Assembly: GCA_000380225.1 (NCBI GenBank) | Contig: KB904821.1 | Coordinates: 1,788,830-1,852,829 of the forward strand | Length of the DNA stretch: 64,000 bases | Reading direction: 5' to 3' | DNA from: a filamentous cyanobacterium ESFC-1 | GTDB taxonomy: Bacteria; Cyanobacteriota; Cyanobacteriia; Cyanobacteriales; Spirulinaceae | Shown here: positions 8,338 through 15,829 of the stretch, one piece after another | Position numbering within the stretch: the first letter of the stretch is position 1 | Layout: every line of letters starts with the position of its first letter | Position numbers and translations under genes: made by a program | Notes under the pieces: model-generated | What the model was told of the DNA's origin: nothing | The model's input: only the letters and a program-made list of their open reading frames with translations | Databases searched by the model: none

Positions 8338-9642
8338 TTAGACGGAAGTGGGTTGCCAGTCGAGACGCTCTAAGGTGCGAGCGCGTTCGAGGGCTTGCTC
8401 GAAGCTGCCGAGTTTGGGTTCGATGGTCAGGGGTTCGCCGATGTGACCTTGGACGGCTTCTTGGGTTTTGAGGCCATTGCCGGTGATGTAGGCCACGGTG
8501 GTGGCATCGGGGTCAATTTTGCCTGCTTCGGCGAGCTTTTTCAAGACGGCGATGGTGGTTCCGCCTGCGGTTTCGGTGAAAATGCCTTCGGTTTCGGCTA
8601 GGAGTTTGATGCCTTCGATGATTTCGGCATCGTTGACGGCTTCGATACTGCCACCCGTTTCGCGGGCTTGTTCGACGGCATAGGAACCATCGGCGGGGTT
8701 GCCAATGGCGATGGATTTGGCGATGGTGTTGGGTTTAACGGGGGTGATGAAGTCGCGGCCTTCTCGGAAGGCTTGGGCGACGGGGGAACAACCTTCGGCT
8801 TGTGCGCCGTGGAATTGTACGGGTTTGTCGTCTACGAGGCCGACTTTGACAAATTCTTGGAAGCCTTTGCGGATTTTGGTGTAAAGGGAACCGGAGGCGA
8901 TGGGAGAAACGACGACATCGGGGAGTTGCCAGCCGAGTTGTTCTGCGACTTCAAAGCCGAGGGTTTTGGAGCCTTCGGAGTAGTAGGGACGGAGGTTGAT
9001 GTTGACGAAGCCCCAGCCGTAGGTGTTGGCGACTTCTGAGCAAAGACGGTTTACTTGGTCGTAGTTGCCGTTGACGGCCATGACGGTGGGGTTGTAAATC
9101 AAAGTGCCGAGGACTTTTCCGGCTTCGAGGTCGGCGGGAATGAAGACGCAACAGTCTAATCCGGCGTGGGCGGCGATCGCGGCGGTAGAATTAGCTAAGT
9201 TCCCTGTACTAGCACAAGATACGGTACTGAATCCCAGTTCTCTAGCGCGGCTAAGGGCAACGGAGACGACTCTATCTTTGAAGCTGAGAGTCGGCATATT
9301 AACCGCATCATTTTTAATATAAAGATTTTTAAGACCAAGGCGACGGGCGAGACGGGTGGATTTGACTAAGGGGGTCATCCCGGTGCCGACATCAATAACG
9401 TTATCGGTCGCAACGGGGAGAAAGGGCTTGTAGCGCCAAATTGATTTGGGCCCGGCTTCGATGCTGGCACGACTGACGCGGGCTTTGATGGCTTCGTAGT
9501 CGTAAGAGACTTCTAGGGGAGAGAAGGTTTCTTCACATACATAAAGGGCTTTGGGTTCGTATTCGATGCCCCCTTCTTTGGAAACCAGTTTGGTGAAGGT
9601 GGGGGAGAGTTGTTTTTGGGTGGTGTCGATTGCCTGAGTCAT
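8338..9642 (-). CDS. thrC: threonine synthase
   Basis: A 434-residue fold-type II PLP enzyme that converts O-phosphohomoserine to threonine. The PLP lysine is in LSFKDR (Lys122), followed by the substrate-binding ASTGNLANSTAA segment (compare the canonical TSGNxG) and a C-terminal Gly-rich PLP-phosphate region. The N-terminal segment around Cys36 is the cyanobacterial variant of the zinc-like N-terminus. It is transcribed away from acsF, with the ThiS-like gene following it. Start at ATG 9642 gives the usual cyanobacterial length. Confidence 0.95.
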   Translation of the reverse strand: MTQAIDTTQKQLSPTFTKLVSKEGGIEYEPKALYVCEETFSPLEVSYDYEAIKARVSRASIEAGPKSIWRYKPFLPVATDNVIDVGTGMTPLVKSTRLARRLGLKNLYIKNDAVNMPTLSFKDRVVSVALSRARELGFSTVSCASTGNLANSTAAIAAHAGLDCCVFIPADLEAGKVLGTLIYNPTVMAVNGNYDQVNRLCSEVANTYGWGFVNINLRPYYSEGSKTLGFEVAEQLGWQLPDVVVSPIASGSLYTKIRKGFQEFVKVGLVDDKPVQFHGAQAEGCSPVAQAFREGRDFITPVKPNTIAKSIAIGNPADGSYAVEQARETGGSIEAVNDAEIIEGIKLLAETEGIFTETAGGTTIAVLKKLAEAGKIDPDATTVAYITGNGLKTQEAVQGHIGEPLTIEPKLGSFEQALERARTLERLDWQPTSV

Positions 9643-9983
9643 GGGTGGTACTCCTATATATTTAATAAGTTTTGGACTTTAATTTATGTCGGTTCGCCTG
9701 ATGGTAACACACCCTAAAAACCCCGTCAATGAATCCCGACAAAAAAAGTCGGGATTAAAACCAGCGCTGAAAAACCCAGATTTGGCGCTGTGTTTAACGC
9801 AAAATCCCCAGAGCGCGATCGCGTCGAAACAAAAATTTACATTTTGTTGTAACTCTTAATACCGACCCCTTTAAACCCTTGCCTTGTCCTTGATAGACTG
9901 TTTATGCAGTATCAAATTAACAGCATATAAGCCGCACCGGGCAAAATACGCCAACACTGGAGCAATAGCCAAAACAAGAGATT
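9643..9983. promoter_or_regulatory. divergent promoter region thrC / acsF
   Basis: This 341-bp gap separates divergent genes and should carry both promoters. It contains a perfect 9-bp hairpin, AATCCCGAC (9732-9740) with GTCGGGATT (9748-9756), nearer thrC, and one HIP1 octamer at about 9814. I could not assign -10/-35 elements with confidence. Confidence 0.5.
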
Positions 9984-11054
9984 ATGGTAAGCACCGTTAA
10001 AAAATCCGACTTCGATGAAATGCGTCCGGGGATTAAAACCCCGAGCAAAGAAACCCTGCTCACACCCCGTTTCTACACCACAGACTTCGACGAAATTGCC
10101 AAAATGGACATTTCGGTGAATGAAGACGAGTTGCAGGCGATTTTAGAAGAATTCCGCGCCGACTACAACCAAAAACACTTTGTTCGGGATGCAGAATTCG
10201 AGCAATCTTGGGATCATATTGATGGCGAATCGCGCCGTTTGTTTGTAGAATTCCTCGAACGGTCTTGTACGGCGGAGTTTTCGGGCTTCTTACTCTACAA
10301 AGAATTAGGCCGTCGCTTGAAAAAAACGAGTCCTTTGTTGGCCGAATGCTTTAACCTCATGTCCCGCGACGAAGCCCGTCACGCAGGATTCCTCAACAAA
10401 GCCATGTCGGACTTTAACTTGTCCTTGGACTTGGGTTTCCTGACAAAAAGCCGGAAATATACCTTCTTCAAGCCGAAATTCATCTTCTACGCCACCTACT
10501 TATCGGAAAAAATCGGTTACTGGCGTTACATCACCATTTACCGCCATTTAGAACAGCATCCTGAAGACCGCATTTACCCGATTTTCCGCTTCTTTGAAAA
10601 TTGGTGTCAAGACGAAAACCGCCACGGTGACTTCTTTGATGCGATGATGCGGGCTGTCCCGGAAACCCTCAACGATTGGAAAGCTCGGTTGTGGTGTCGT
10701 TTCTTCTTGTTGTCGGTGTTTGCGACGATGTACCTCAACGACTTGCAACGGAGTGGCTTTTACGAGGCCATTGGCTTGAATGCGCGGGATTACGACCGTC
10801 ATGTGATCGAAAAAACCAACGAAACGGCGGGTCGCGTTTTCCCCATTGTTTTAGATGTCAAGAATCCTGAGTTTTACAACCGCTTAGAAACCTGCGTTCA
10901 ACACAACGAAAAACTGAGCGAAATTTCTCAATCCAACGCCCCGAAACCCCTTCAGTTGTTACAAAAACTGCCTCATTTTGCGAGTATGGGTTGGAACTTG
11001 GTGAAGTTGTACTTCATGAAACCCATCACGATGGAACAAGGCGTGGTGCGTTAA
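9984..11054 (+). CDS. acsF: Mg-protoporphyrin IX monomethyl ester oxidative cyclase
   Basis: A 356-residue diiron enzyme that forms the fifth ring of chlorophyll using O2. Carboxylate and histidine ligands are visible: Glu98 in TAEFSGF, Glu130/His133 in DEARHAGF, and Glu211/His214 in DENRHGDFF. The N-terminus ([19 protein letters not shown]) is characteristic of AcsF/ChlE. The family is membrane-associated and works with Ycf54. It is monocistronic here with a terminator 22 bp downstream. Cyanobacteria often carry two AcsF paralogues (high and low oxygen); which one this is cannot be said from the window. Confidence 0.96.
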   Translation: MVSTVKKSDFDEMRPGIKTPSKETLLTPRFYTTDFDEIAKMDISVNEDELQAILEEFRADYNQKHFVRDAEFEQSWDHIDGESRRLFVEFLERSCTAEFSGFLLYKELGRRLKKTSPLLAECFNLMSRDEARHAGFLNKAMSDFNLSLDLGFLTKSRKYTFFKPKFIFYATYLSEKIGYWRYITIYRHLEQHPEDRIYPIFRFFENWCQDENRHGDFFDAMMRAVPETLNDWKARLWCRFFLLSVFATMYLNDLQRSGFYEAIGLNARDYDRHVIEKTNETAGRVFPIVLDVKNPEFYNRLETCVQHNEKLSEISQSNAPKPLQLLQKLPHFASMGWNLVKLYFMKPITMEQGVVR

Positions 11055-11076
11055 TTTCAGAAAACTTTTTTCCACC

Positions 11077-11110
11077 AAACACCTCTCCTTTTTAGGGGGG
11101 GGTGTTTTTT
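11077..11110 (+). terminator. terminator after acsF
   Basis: AAACACC (11077-11083) pairs with GGTGTTT (11101-11107), with additional C/G pairing inside, followed by a run of T. It starts 23 bp after the acsF stop. Confidence 0.8.
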
Positions 11111-11147
11111 GTGTGTCGCTTTAACAATTTCCCGTCGCGGCATCATT

Positions 11148-11260
11148 TATAGCAGTAAGCAAAGCTGTTAGGACGTTTTATGGTTTGCCCTCACCCCAAC
11201 CCCTCTCCCACTCCGAGAGGGGCTTATTTTTTAACCCAAAATATCCTAGAGCGCAGGGGC
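11148..11260. repeat. TATAGCA-type MITE-like repeat, first copy
   Basis: It begins TATAGCAGTAAGC and GTTAGGACG, and contains the CCCTCACCCCAACCCCTCTC block followed by GAGAGGGGCTTA. The right boundary is unclear and appears to run into a GGGGCGGGG repeat at about 11255. The same opening occurs at 11358 and, on the other strand, at 58751. Confidence 0.55.
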
Positions 11261-11357
11261 GGGGTTTCCCCGTCCAATTTCCCATTAATTCCGGTCGATT
11301 TTGGGTTCGGTAGCGGTATCCCATCTACAGTCATTCCAATTAAGTTCCGTACATTTA

Positions 11358-11470
11358 TATAGCAGTAGCACTTCGGGTTAGGACGTGGTGGGGTTTGCCC
11401 TCACCCCAACCCCTCTGCCACGGGAGAGGGGCTTATAAATGTTGTCCTGACCGATTTGGCGGTTGCTATA
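11358..11470. mobile_element. TATAGCA-type MITE, complete copy
   Basis: The left end TATAGCAGTAGCAC...GGTTAGGACG and the right end TGTCCTGACCG...TTGCTATA form imperfect terminal inverted repeats of about 30 bp, ending in TATAGCA/TGCTATA. The middle carries the CCCTCACCCC/GGGAGAGGGGCTTA hairpin. This resembles non-autonomous elements with TA ends. Transposase family is not known. Confidence 0.6.
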
Positions 11471-11589
11471 AGATGTCTGAAACCCTGCTACGATTGAGGT
11501 TGAAGCAAGTATAAGCCTGGGGTGTCGCTGTCGGGTAATAAGTCTTTGCTGCTGCTGACTCCGGTACTGTCGCACAGTTTGGCAAAGTC

Positions 11590-11892
11590 TTAGAGGCTGT
11601 CGAGTCGGGCTGAAAGTTCGCTCAGGGTGTCGAGATATTCAGCTACGGCGATTTGTTGGTGTTGCCAGGTTTCGGGGTATCGTTGCGAACTATAAGACAT
11701 CTCAAATTCTACCTCGGCTTCGTTGCGTTTGCGGCGAATTTGGTCTGGGGTTAGGGTGCGATCGCGTGGGGATATCTGCGTAATGCGATGGATTCGTTCG
11801 GGAGTAATATAGTCTTGGAAATAGGGCGCATTGTAGCGATAACTGGTAGAAAGGTGGCGTTTATCGTGATGAATGAGAGTTTCTGCCCACAT
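11590..11892 (-). CDS. hypothetical protein, possibly a gene fragment
   Basis: A 100-residue charged protein, rich in Tyr, Arg and Glu, with a C-terminal amphipathic helix (AEYLDTLSELSARLDSL). I recognise no family. The frame stays open for about 22 codons upstream of the ATG with plausible protein-like codons but no clear start. It may therefore be the 3' remnant of a longer gene. It is divergent from the kinase fragment, 123 bp away, in a region of decayed genes. Confidence 0.45.
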   Translation of the reverse strand: MWAETLIHHDKRHLSTSYRYNAPYFQDYITPERIHRITQISPRDRTLTPDQIRRKRNEAEVEFEMSYSSQRYPETWQHQQIAVAEYLDTLSELSARLDSL

Positions 11893-12015
11893 TTGGGCGA
11901 CTTCTTGGAAGGAGGGGACGGTTTGGGAGAGAAGCGCGATCGCCCTCTTTGAACTGGCAGTAAAATTTCATTGCTCCGATTAAGATAGGGGAGTGAGTCA
12001 GGTCGAGGAGAGTAC

Positions 12016-12384
12016 ATGAGTTTGCAGGCGGGTGATACTCTGGATGGGGGAAAATATCAAATCGTGCGATCGCTCAATGAAGGACGGGTCGGGATTAGTT
12101 ATCTGGCTGAACGTAGGGGGCGCGATCGCGTGGTCATCAAAACCCTACGAGATGAGGTTTTGGCAACCCTAACCCCAGACCAAAGGCACAAGTTAAATAA
12201 TAAACTGGTTAATGAAGCAGTGCGGTTAGCCCGTTGCCATCATCCCCATATCGTCCGATGTTTTGGCTCGTTTCTGGAACAAAGTCGTCAGGCGTTTGTT
12301 GTAGGGATTTTTGCCCAAGATATTCGCAGAGGTATCGACAATTGGTTCTTTTCGCCGGGTGTCGAGGAAAACTCCAAGCCTTAA
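12016..12384 (+). pseudogene. serine/threonine kinase N-lobe remnant
   Basis: The 122-residue product begins like a cyanobacterial Hanks-type kinase: a degenerate Gly-rich loop (SLNEGRVGISYLAE), the ATP-binding Lys in VVIKTLRDE, an alpha-C Glu in NEAVRLARCHHPHIVR, and GSFLEQSRQAFVV. Homology ends there, and the last 25 residues and stop are unrelated. The catalytic loop (HRD) and DFG are absent. It cannot be an active kinase. The TumA-like antitoxin starts 21 bp later, suggesting a deletion or insertion joined the two. Confidence 0.75.
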
Positions 12385-12404
12385 TCCGTCAACAGAGGTT
12401 TCTG

Positions 12405-12680
12405 ATGAATCAAAAATTAGTCCAATCCCTGGTACAAGTCATTCTTTCATTATCTGACGAAGAGCGAGAATATTTAGAACAAGAAATCAGCAAACATTCC
12501 CTCACCTCAAAAATCGCAAAAATAGAACAAAAACTCCAAGATTTTGAGCAAAAATATCAAATGCAATCTGAAGATTTTCATCAACGTTTTCAAACCGGAG
12601 AGCTAGGAGATTCAATGGATTTTTTTGAATGGAATACTTATTATGAAATGCTGGTCAATACCAAAGTTAAAGCCTCTTAA
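12405..12680 (+). CDS. TumA-like antitoxin, partner of DUF6516 toxin
   Basis: A 91-residue protein from ATG 12405 (the frame is open upstream through the kinase remnant). Features are a Leu-rich N-terminus (VQSLVQVILSLSDEEREYL), a coiled coil (IEQKLQDFEQKYQM) and a C-terminal MDFFEWNTYYEML segment. Proteins of this type precede DUF6516/TumE toxins in cyanobacteria. The next gene begins 5 bp after the stop, consistent with a two-gene operon. The pairing rests on context and recalled family patterns. With the toxin broken, this antitoxin may be a leftover. Confidence 0.65.
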   Translation: MNQKLVQSLVQVILSLSDEEREYLEQEISKHSLTSKIAKIEQKLQDFEQKYQMQSEDFHQRFQTGELGDSMDFFEWNTYYEMLVNTKVKAS

Positions 12681-12685
12681 AACTG

Positions 12686-12916
12686 ATGGAATTAGAGCAG
12701 TATATCGTCGCTATTAAGTCAAAACTTTCTGCAAGACTAATCATTAGTGAAATTGAGATTGTTGATGAGAACATTTTGCTCAATCGCGGCTATTTTCGGG
12801 TTCGTTTGACTTTGATTAATACGGATTTTTTAGAACTTGCTGAAGCTTTCACGATTGAAAACGATCGACTCTTAACTTTAGACTATCGTTACCAATGGAT
12901 GGATTCAGCAAAATAA
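12686..12916 (+). pseudogene. TumE-like (DUF6516) toxin with in-frame TAA
   Basis: The 76 residues to the TAA at 12914 match the N-terminal part of DUF6516/TumE toxins: MELEQYIVAIKSKL, GYFRVRLTLINTDFLELAEAF and LDYRYQWMD. Reading on in the same frame past the TAA gives RKRWDSVKHFPDLPNFPHHVHIG, broken here as RKRWDSVKHFPDLPN then FPHHVHIG, which is the conserved C-terminal half of the family. A single CAA-to-TAA change explains the stop. The continuation then runs into the truncated methyltransferase on the other strand near 12995, so the 3' end is probably lost too. The toxin is likely inactive. Confidence 0.75.
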
Positions 12917-12981
12917 GTCCTGAGAAAACGATGGGATAGCGTCAAACATTTTCCCGACTTGCCTAATTTTCCGCATCATGT

Positions 12982-13236
12982 TCATATCGGTTCAGAAACT
13001 AATTTTGACAGGGATTTCCTCTCTCGCATTTCTTGCCAGTCATCAGGTAAGGCTTTCTTTGGGTCTATAATGTAAGCCTTTTCTACTCCTAAAGCATTTA
13101 CGTTCCTGATGATGGTGCCAATATTCTTGATATCGCGTGGCTCTTCAATCACAGCGATTAAGTTTTTGCACCTGTACTCTTTGATTTCATCGGCGCGTTG
13201 TCGAACAGAACTCTTTTGCTTCTCTTTTTGTTCCAT
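12982..13236 (-). pseudogene. SpoU/TrmH-family RNA methyltransferase, N-terminal fragment
   Basis: An 84-residue product. NLIAVIEEPRDIKNIGTIIR, then NVNALGVEKAYIIDP, is the start of a SpoU (SPOUT) 2'-O-methyltransferase domain. The family normally runs 150 residues or more and ends with the SAM-binding knot (NE..G and LNxSxS motifs), all missing here. Homology stops at about residue 79, close to where the opposite-strand TumE frame also loses homology, so one deletion probably removed the 3' ends of both genes. Confidence 0.75.
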
Positions 13237-13268
13237 CAGCTTCTGATTCGTATTGCTTTGATGCCTAA

Positions 13269-13541
13269 TTATGCTTGCAACTGAGTAAAAGCCTCATCAA
13301 GTGGCATCCCTTGCCCCTCCTCAAACTCAGCTACACTTTTACGAATCCCTGCCATAGACTCCAAAAGTGCTACGCGGTCTAGCAAATCTTGATAGCTTTG
13401 GGCCTCCTGCACCACAACTGCCGCTTTGCCGTTGACGGTTAATACCATAGGTGCGCCTGTTTCCTTGAGTTTCGTTAAAAATGCCTTAGCCCCACGCTGA
13501 AACTCTGAGAGAGGATGAATATGTTGAAGATTGACTGTCAT
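13269..13541 (-). CDS. Phd/YefM-family antitoxin, no toxin beside it
   Basis: A 90-residue protein. The N-terminal DNA-binding Phd/YefM fold is visible as HPLSEFQRGAKAFLTKLKET, then GAPMVLTVNGKAAVVVQEAQ, and the C-terminal helices (LLDRVALLESMAGIRKSVAEF) would neutralise a RelE/ParE toxin. The downstream place where a toxin gene is expected holds the methyltransferase fragment instead. It is therefore an orphan antitoxin in this window. The start is at ATG 13541. Confidence 0.8.
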   Translation of the reverse strand: MTVNLQHIHPLSEFQRGAKAFLTKLKETGAPMVLTVNGKAAVVVQEAQSYQDLLDRVALLESMAGIRKSVAEFEEGQGMPLDEAFTQLQA

Positions 13542-13629
13542 AGCAGGTTTCGCAAAAAGACATGAAATTTCATGTTAATTATACAAAAAATAATTTGTCG
13601 AAGTCGTCAATCGGGCTGATTGTTAGAGT

Positions 13630-13806
13630 TCACGGCTGATAATTAGACTCTTGCCATATCTTGTTGATTTCATCAGCTTGATTTCGCCACAACGCATACT
13701 CGCCTGGAATTGATGAACATGGCTGAATTCCTAATCGAGCAGAATAGTCAGCGATGGTTTCTTCTATGTTGTTGGTGGAGATTGCAATATGGAGCTTCTT
13801 TTTGAT
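13630..13806 (-). pseudogene. VOC (glyoxalase-like) gene with internal deletion
   Basis: The reading KKKLHIAISTNNIEETI, then ADYSARLGIQPCSSIPGEYA, matches the first beta-alpha-beta unit of a VOC protein. It passes abruptly to QADEINKIWQESNYQP, which looks like the C-terminal tail of the same family. The middle of the domain (about 50-60 residues) is missing, and the expected start codon position reads ATC. It lies immediately downstream of the tRNA-Leu gene. I infer an internally deleted relic; a homologue alignment would settle the join. Confidence 0.55.
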
Positions 13807-13828
13807 TTTCCTGCTTGAAGCGGAGAGA

Positions 13829-13913
13829 TGGGGGCGGTGGGACTTGAACCCACACGAGGTTTTAGCCTCAACGGATTTTAAGTCCGTAGCGTCTACCATT
13901 CCGCCACGCCCCC
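13829..13913 (-). tRNA. trnL-UAA: tRNA-Leu (anticodon UAA), no intron
   Basis: An 85-nt tRNA with acceptor stem GGGGGCG pairing with CGCCCCC, discriminator A, D arm with GGAATGGTAGAC, anticodon arm ACGGACTTAAAATCCGT (loop CTTAAAA, anticodon TAA), a long variable arm (TTGAGGCTAAAACCTCG) and T loop GGGTTCAAGTCCC. CCA is not encoded. Reads UUA codons. In many cyanobacteria this gene carries a group I intron in the anticodon loop; here the loop is continuous. Confidence 0.95.
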
Positions 13914-14034
13914 AGTTTTAGGGTCAGACTTTCAGCATAGCACTAAAGTCAACGTTTTTCATTTCATCACAAACTCAGGCATTTGGCAAGGGAATTATTT
14001 AAAAATCTGAGAATTTTCTGGAAAATGCGCCTTG

Positions 14035-14085
14035 GAAATGCTCTCACCCCAACTCATCTCCCACGGGAGAGGGGCTTGTAGCAAC
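14035..14085. repeat. CTCACCCCAAC / GAGAGGGGCT hairpin repeat
   Basis: CTCACCCCAACTCATCTCCC then GGGAGAGGGGCTTGTAGCAA. Partial copy of the TATAGCA-type repeat between tRNA-Leu and ndhL. Confidence 0.7.
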
Positions 14086-14191
14086 TGCCAAGCCCTAAAG
14101 ATTCGACCCAGAACGAGAAGCAAAGGAGTTCGCGGGTTACAATACTTGAAAAGACCTGAATCTTGGATTTTTTGAACGACGTTTTAAGATA

Positions 14192-14434
14192 ATGAATCTA
14201 GACAATATTTCCCTCAATGCGCTGTTGGTTCCGGGTTTGTACTTGGGGCTGAGTGGGCTGTATTTACTGGCTTTACCGGGGTTGTTGTACTACTACCTAC
14301 AAAAACGCTGGTATGTAGCGAGTTCCATTGAACGGCTGATTATGTACTTCTTTGTGTTTTTCCTGTTCCCCGGATTGCTGTTACTGAGTCCGTTTTTGAA
14401 CTTTCGACCCAAGCGTCGAGAAGTGGGAACTTAG
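14192..14434 (+). CDS. ndhL: NAD(P)H-quinone oxidoreductase subunit L
   Basis: An 80-residue membrane protein with two transmembrane helices (about 12-32 and 48-68) and the family motifs [20 protein letters not shown] and [16 protein letters not shown]. NdhL is a cyanobacterial/plastid-specific subunit of thylakoid NDH-1, which drives cyclic electron flow and CO2 uptake. It is followed by a DUF3007 gene (76 bp) and trpA, a gene order common in cyanobacteria. Confidence 0.93.
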   Translation: MNLDNISLNALLVPGLYLGLSGLYLLALPGLLYYYLQKRWYVASSIERLIMYFFVFFLFPGLLLLSPFLNFRPKRREVGT

Positions 14435-14510
14435 ATTTTACAGCCAAGGCGGGATAAAATCAGTTAACCCGCCTTTTGTCCAGCGTTTCAGGTAAAGAGC
14501 GAGAGATATT

Positions 14511-14837
14511 ATGCGACGAATTGACGCGATCGCGATCGGTTTAGGAATTTTTCTAGGGGGAGGGGTTTTATACTTTCTCCTGCAATTTGTGGGCTTAGAT
14601 AGCCAAAAAGCCGGAATTTGGGCGCAAGCGGCGTTAGTGGTGGTGGTGGTGGGATGGCTTTCGACTTATTTGTTTCGCGTTGGGGGTAAAAACATGACCT
14701 ATCACCAACAAGTGCGCGAATACGAAGACGCAGTGTTACAAAAGCGTTTGGAAGAAATGTCTCCCGAAGAAATCGCCCAACTGCAAGCCGAAATCGAAGC
14801 GGAATCTTCTGAAGTTGAAAATCCGACCCAGGGATGA
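14511..14837 (+). CDS. DUF3007 family membrane protein
   Basis: A 108-residue protein with two hydrophobic segments (about 8-28 and 36-55) and a charged, coiled-coil-prone C-terminus (VREYEDAVLQKRLEEMSPEEIAQLQAEIE). It matches DUF3007, a cyanobacterial and plastid family of unknown function, by recall. A HIP1 octamer overlaps codons 3-8. Its fixed place between ndhL and trpA suggests a thylakoid role, but that is only by association. Confidence 0.8.
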   Translation: MRRIDAIAIGLGIFLGGGVLYFLLQFVGLDSQKAGIWAQAALVVVVVGWLSTYLFRVGGKNMTYHQQVREYEDAVLQKRLEEMSPEEIAQLQAEIEAESSEVENPTQG

Positions 14838-14878
14838 TGATACAATCGAGAGTCCACACCATCTACATCCCTTGATTC

Positions 14879-15673
14879 ATGACTTCGGTTTTCGATCGCC
14901 TCTCTGGTTTACAAGAACAATCTCGCTGTGCTTTGATTCCCTTTATCACGGCGGGAGACCCGGATTTAGACACCACGGCCAAGGCTTTGCGGGTACTCGA
15001 CCAAGCGGGGGCCGATTGTATTGAGTTGGGCGTTCCCTATTCCGACCCTCTGGCCGACGGCCCGACGATTCAAGCGGCGGCTACGCGGGCGTTACAACGG
15101 GGGGTAAAGTTAGAGGATGTGTTAGAGATTGTCCGGGGAACAGCCGGAGAAATTAGCGCCCCGATTATCTTGTTTACTTATTACAATCCGATTTATTATC
15201 GCGGGATTGAAAGCTTTTTAAAGCAAATTAAGGATGCCGGGGTCAAGGGCTTGGTTGTGCCGGATTTGCCCCTAGAAGAAGCGGAAAACTTGTTGAAACC
15301 CGCCGCAGAATTGGGGATTGAAGTTACCCTTTTGGTTGCGCCGACAAGTCCCCAGGAGAGAATTAAGGCGATCGCGCAAAAATCCCAAGGCTTTGTTTAT
15401 TTAGTGAGTGTGACGGGGGTGACGGGGGCGCGATCGCAAGTGGCCAGTCGCGTTAAAGATTTAATCCCCATGCTGCGAGAAGCGACGAATAAGCCCATCG
15501 GCGTGGGTTTTGGTATTTCTGAACCCCAACACGCCCAACAAGTGAAAGAATGGGGCGCAGATGCAGCGATTGTGGGGAGTGCTTTTGTGCAGCGTTTGGT
15601 TAGCGGTACGCCAGAGGAAGGGTTAAAGGCGATTGATGAGTTTTGTCGGACGTTGAAGGGCGCGATCGCGTAG
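14879..15673 (+). CDS. trpA: tryptophan synthase alpha chain
   Basis: A 264-residue TIM barrel that cleaves indole-3-glycerol phosphate to indole, which passes to TrpB. The catalytic residues Glu49 (IELG) and Asp60 (SDPLADGP) are at canonical positions. The C-terminal phosphate-binding motif [12 protein letters not shown] is present. It starts 41 bp after the DUF3007 gene and may be co-transcribed with ndhL. A long heptamer repeat begins directly after the stop. Confidence 0.97.
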   Translation: MTSVFDRLSGLQEQSRCALIPFITAGDPDLDTTAKALRVLDQAGADCIELGVPYSDPLADGPTIQAAATRALQRGVKLEDVLEIVRGTAGEISAPIILFTYYNPIYYRGIESFLKQIKDAGVKGLVVPDLPLEEAENLLKPAAELGIEVTLLVAPTSPQERIKAIAQKSQGFVYLVSVTGVTGARSQVASRVKDLIPMLREATNKPIGVGFGISEPQHAQQVKEWGADAAIVGSAFVQRLVSGTPEEGLKAIDEFCRTLKGAIA

Positions 15674-15676
15674 GCT

Positions 15677-15752
15677 TATTGGTCATTGGTCATTGGTCAT
15701 TGGTCATTGGTCATTGGTCATTGGTCATTGGTCATTGGTCATTGGTCATTGG
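15677..15752. repeat. heptamer tandem repeat (TCATTGG)n, about 11 units
   Basis: Nearly perfect tandem TCATTGG units (first unit TTATTGG) fill the gap after trpA. This is a short tandemly repeated repetitive (STRR) sequence of the kind known from filamentous cyanobacteria. Confidence 0.95.
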
Positions 15753-15829
15753 TAGTCACCCCTGATTTCTCGCTCTGGGGGCGTATGTCTTAACATGAAG
15801 TTATGTAAAGCTTGCACACAACAAACGCA

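Noticed and set aside
11180-11362. 60-codon frame after acsF
   Set aside because: Translates the CCCTCACCCC repeat and GGGGCGGGG palindrome, not a gene.
13807-13899. Extension of the VOC-like frame upstream through the tRNA
   Set aside because: This part is antisense-free tRNA-Leu sequence read as codons; the tRNA structure is decisive.
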